Shown piece after piece: positions 7,052-8,571 of a DNA stretch of 8,571 bases. The stretch lies in NCBI GenBank assembly GCA_900548135.1, contig URJC01000090.1, positions 1 to 8,571 of the forward strand, read 5' to 3'. A program made the translations under genes and the position numbers. Source of the DNA: an uncultured Odoribacter sp. GTDB lineage: Bacteria; Bacteroidota; Bacteroidia; Bacteroidales; Marinifilaceae. Each line of letters begins with the position of its first letter. The first letter of the stretch is position 1. The notes beneath the pieces were generated by a model. That model made no database searches. It had not been told where the DNA came from and was given only the letters and a program-made list of their open reading frames with translations.

Positions 7052-7495
7052 TTATATACCATAAGTATGTGTGATTATTCTAAAATATTTTAATAGTTCC
7101 TGGCCTTTGGTGAAATCAGGTAATTTGTATCTTGCGATATTGAATATGGGAAAGGGGGATATGGGAATATTGTACTTCCGGCTATAAGCTGTACTGGCAA
7201 GAATGACTTGAAAGTAGTGGAATAATTGGTAAAAGTAAGGTTTGAATAATATTGTTTCAATTTTTTCAACAGACCGGAAATGTATTCTTAGGATATACAT
7301 AAAGACAAGAAGCTGAGCTTCTGTAGCCCTATAGTCTGGATTGGTTGTAAAATCTTTTATACGCCAAAAATCCAAAAGATCTTCTGGTATATGATTATTG
7401 GTTAAATCTTGATTGGAATAGATGAAATTAAAACTCTGCATAAGCATATCATATTCTTGGGGATTAACCTTAATCGTTGTGGATGTGTTTTTCAT
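7052..7495 (-). CDS. Unrecognised 147-residue protein
   Basis: I do not recognise this gene. The protein starts MKNTSTTIKVNPQEYDML. It is rich in Phe, Tyr and Ile, has no signal peptide, and has one long hydrophobic-aromatic helical stretch around residues 64-101 (LLVFMYILRIHF to YFQVILAST) interrupted by charged residues. This suggests a buried helical core rather than a clear membrane span. No Cys-rich, HTH or catalytic motif is visible. It is a single uninterrupted frame with ATG, has no recognisable Shine-Dalgarno and no exact TAnnTTTG box upstream. The codons and surroundings are AT-richer than the flanking genes, compatible with horizontal acquisition or a lineage-specific gene. It lies alone between the copper unit and the structured element. 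A plausible real gene because of its length and non-random composition, but function is unknown. Confidence 0.6.
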   Translation of the reverse strand: MKNTSTTIKVNPQEYDMLMQSFNFIYSNQDLTNNHIPEDLLDFWRIKDFTTNPDYRATEAQLLVFMYILRIHFRSVEKIETILFKPYFYQLFHYFQVILASTAYSRKYNIPISPFPIFNIARYKLPDFTKGQELLKYFRIITHTYGI

Positions 7496-7664
7496 GGTAA
7501 TATATGATTAATTTCTTATAATTCATAGTGAGCAATTACAGATAAAATGATGTAAAAAAACAATAGAGTTGTAGATATAATGAGCTTTGGAATGACAATT
7601 CTCTAAAACAAATCAGGGATCATTAAAGCCGGTTGGGTTGGTTTGCATTATAATTGATTACTTT

Positions 7665-7838
7665 TCAGGACAGAAAAAGAACGGTTCCGCCTTTCCCGTT
7701 GTACTTCACCACAGAAGGCAGTGGGCGCATTAACGCTCCACACGGGGGTTCGGAACCGCCGTATGGAGATTTGGCGTATATATAATACGCCTCTGTCAAG
7801 TAGGCAGGTTTCCCCGCCTTCTGTGTTATGAAGTACAT
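7665..7838 (-). CDS. 57-codon ORF overlapping the structured RNA element (doubtful gene)
   Basis: The frame opens with ATG at 7838 (MYFITQKAGKPAYLTEAYYI) and closes with TGA at 7665-7667. It continues through a Pro/Gly-rich middle (YGGSEPPCGALMRPLPS) and ends in TVLFLS. From memory, without a search, very similar short hypothetical proteins are annotated repeatedly in Bacteroidales genomes. The -7 box at 7841-7848 would place the transcription start near 7836, just inside the ATG, so the ORF would lose its start codon. Its conservation would then reflect the underlying RNA or repeat. There is no Shine-Dalgarno. I list it because automated annotation may call it, but favour a noncoding reading. 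Confidence 0.3.
   Translation of the reverse strand: MYFITQKAGKPAYLTEAYYIYAKSPYGGSEPPCGALMRPLPSVVKYNGKGGTVLFLS
7672..7836 (-). ncRNA. Unclassified structured small RNA / repeat-like element
   Basis: Read on the minus strand, the predicted about 165-nt RNA begins at 7836, the expected distance after the TAnnTTTG box. Its 5' end (7836-7816) pairs with 7719-7701: TGAAGTAC/GTACTTCA gives 8 bp and GCCTTCTGTG/CACAGAAGGC gives 10 bp, separated by a 3x1 internal loop. Inside lie a GAAA-tetraloop hairpin (7818-7803, sharing three bases with the closing stem), a 7-bp GGCGTAT/ATACGCC hairpin (7791-7773) and a hairpin with one bulged A (7741-7721). After the closing stem, AACGG/CCGTT (7700-7696 with 7684-7680) is followed by CTTTTTC, resembling an intrinsic terminator. 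It does not match the layout of tmRNA, 6S RNA or RNase P as I know them. Similar ORF fragments in other genomes suggest a dispersed family. No flanking target-site duplication is apparent. The structure is seen directly; transcription and function are inferred. Confidence 0.55.
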
Positions 7839-7840
7839 GG

Positions 7841-7848
7841 CAAATATA
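7841..7848 (-). promoter_or_regulatory. TAnnTTTG -7 box of the structured element
   Basis: TATATTTG on the minus strand matches the Bacteroidota -7 consensus exactly and ends 4 nt before the first base of the element's closing stem. This spacing fits a transcript starting with the stem. No clear TTTG -33 box is seen; the upstream DNA is an A-rich run. Confidence 0.6.
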
Positions 7849-7946
7849 CAATTTTTTTTATTCTTCCTCTTTTTAAGACTTTATTATCTTATAATCAAGA
7901 AATAAATCTGTGAGATGAGAATAAGAATATCGTATCAGAAGTTTTT

Positions 7947-7954
7947 TATCTTTG
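7947..7954 (+). promoter_or_regulatory. TAnnTTTG -7 box upstream of the secreted GH-like gene
   Basis: TATCTTTG is an exact consensus match located 48 nt before the ATG at 8003, giving a leader of about 40 nt. No good TTTG -33 box is seen upstream. Between the structured element and this gene, 7849-8002 is AT-rich and shows nothing else. Confidence 0.5.
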
Positions 7955-8002
7955 TTCCGGAAGTGAATACAGTAATAAAAGTTTATACATAACACAAATA
8001 TT

Positions 8003-8571
8003 ATGCAAAAGATGATCTTGTATTTGGCGCTGTTGTTATTGACCATGCAGACAGCAGCTGCCCCAAAAAGTATTTATTGTATTGGAAACGAGAAAATAAC
8101 GCGGGAGGTTGGAGTAAAAGATGGATTGAAAACGATAACTGTGACCAATGCTCTGATGAATAAGCGGATAAAGCCTATTCGGTGCGATGAATTTCAACTG
8201 CGTTTGTCGGCAGGTACAGATAAAGAAGGAACCGACCGCATTTTGACAGCCGCGGATTTCAAAGTAAAGGATGTAGAGGAACGTGAGGAGGGAGATGTGC
8301 AACATTTAACTGTCAGTTTGAGAAATAAGGCTGAAGGATTGAATGTGTGGGTACACTATGAAATAAAATCCTCTGACCATTATATGCGTAAATGGTTGGA
8401 AATAGAAACTGAACATCCGGTGACGCTCGAACGGGTAGATGTAGAGCATATTGCTGTGGAAGAATCTTTCCAGACCTATAACATACGTGCCATAACCTCT
8501 TATCTCAAAGGAGAGGGATATTGGAAACCGGGATTGGGAATGCCGTTATATACCTCAACTACAGCCACATT
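8003..8571 (+). CDS. Secreted protein, N-terminal part; resembles the beta-sandwich domain of GH36-like alpha-galactosidases (3' truncated)
   Basis: The frame is open from ATG 8003 to the window end, giving 189 residues without a stop. Residues 1-20 (MQKMILYLALLLLTMQTAAA) form a Sec signal peptide ending in AAA, so the protein is exported. The mature part begins SIYCIGNEKITREVGV and continues with alternating beta-strand segments: KTITVTNALMNK, EFQLRLS, HLTVSLRN, LNVWVHYEI, YMRKWLEIET and VTLERVDVEHIAVEE. It reaches GLGMPLYTS around 177-185. This order (an I-GN-x strand, a substrate-like EFxL strand, an LRK/MRKWLEI strand, then G-x-G-x-P-ahead-of-barrel) resembles the N-terminal supersandwich domain of GH36-type alpha-galactosidases of Bacteroidales. 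The catalytic barrel lies outside the window, so the activity is a guess by resemblance. It is transcribed from its own promoter, divergently from the structured element. Confidence 0.72.
   Translation, partial: MQKMILYLALLLLTMQTAAAPKSIYCIGNEKITREVGVKDGLKTITVTNALMNKRIKPIRCDEFQLRLSAGTDKEGTDRILTAADFKVKDVEEREEGDVQHLTVSLRNKAEGLNVWVHYEIKSSDHYMRKWLEIETEHPVTLERVDVEHIAVEESFQTYNIRAITSYLKGEGYWKPGLGMPLYTSTTAT

Noticed and set aside
7672..7836. Identification of the element as 6S RNA, tmRNA or a tRNA
   Set aside because: A tRNA-like GGTTCGGAACC is present, but there is no cloverleaf. The branched interior lacks the single long bubbled hairpin of 6S RNA, and the element is too short for tmRNA.
7660..7850. 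Transposon insertion with target-site duplication
   Set aside because: No matching short direct repeats flank the element and no transposase is present, so mobility is kept only as a hypothesis.
7648..7851. 67-residue TTG-initiated minus-strand ORF across the structured element
   Set aside because: It starts inside the -7 box and is in a different frame from the 57-codon ORF. It is a shadow of the element.
8036..8305. 89-residue minus-strand ORF
   Set aside because: It is antisense within the secreted GH-like gene, which has a signal peptide, a promoter box and a family-like strand pattern.
1..8571. CRISPR array, insertion sequence or tRNA gene
   Set aside because: No regularly spaced long repeats, transposase motifs or tRNA cloverleafs were seen on either strand.

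Overview
The window looks like a chromosomal segment of a Bacteroidales bacterium (Bacteroides / Parabacteroides / Odoribacter type; the genus cannot be resolved). The evidence is fourfold: several upstream regions carry the Bacteroidota -7 promoter box TAnnTTTG, Shine-Dalgarno signals are weak, a DcaP-like outer-membrane porin is present, and secreted hydrolases of gut-Bacteroidales type occur. Base composition is moderate over most genes and clearly AT-richer around 6.8-7.6 kb.

Layout. (1) 2-871, plus strand: ribF, the bifunctional riboflavin kinase/FAD synthetase, missing its N-terminus at the window edge. (2) 969-2213, minus: a DcaP-like porin, convergent with ribF. A 15-bp perfect inverted repeat lies between them and probably acts as a two-way terminator. 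(3) 2373-3377, plus: a secreted calcineurin-type metallophosphoesterase, divergent from the porin. (4) 6781 down to 3614, minus: a copper-homeostasis unit. A one-component regulator (an HMA metal-binding domain fused to an AraC DNA-binding domain) lies upstream of a P1B-type Cu(+) ATPase that carries an extra CopZ-like HMA domain at its C-terminus. Both genes have their own TAnnTTTG box. The regulator's promoter region also carries three helically phased ATAGATT direct repeats, a candidate operator. (5) 7052-7495, minus: an unrecognised 147-residue protein in AT-rich DNA. (6) About 7672-7848, minus: a compact element with a perfect TAnnTTTG box, an 18-bp 5'/3' closing stem, internal hairpins, a possible pseudoknot and a terminator-like 3' end. 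I read it as an unclassified small RNA or repeat-like element. A 57-codon ORF overlaps it, but the predicted transcript would start just inside the ORF. (7) 8003 to the end, plus: the N-terminal part of a secreted protein resembling the beta-sandwich region of GH36-like alpha-galactosidases.

The genes form independent small units. The only clear functional module is the copper regulator and exporter pair. The regulator's HMA domain, the exporter's N-terminal HMA domain and its C-terminal CopZ-like domain all keep CxxC copper-binding motifs, so one metal ligand chemistry could link sensing, delivery and export. The structured element at 7.67-7.85 kb is the best candidate for something undescribed.
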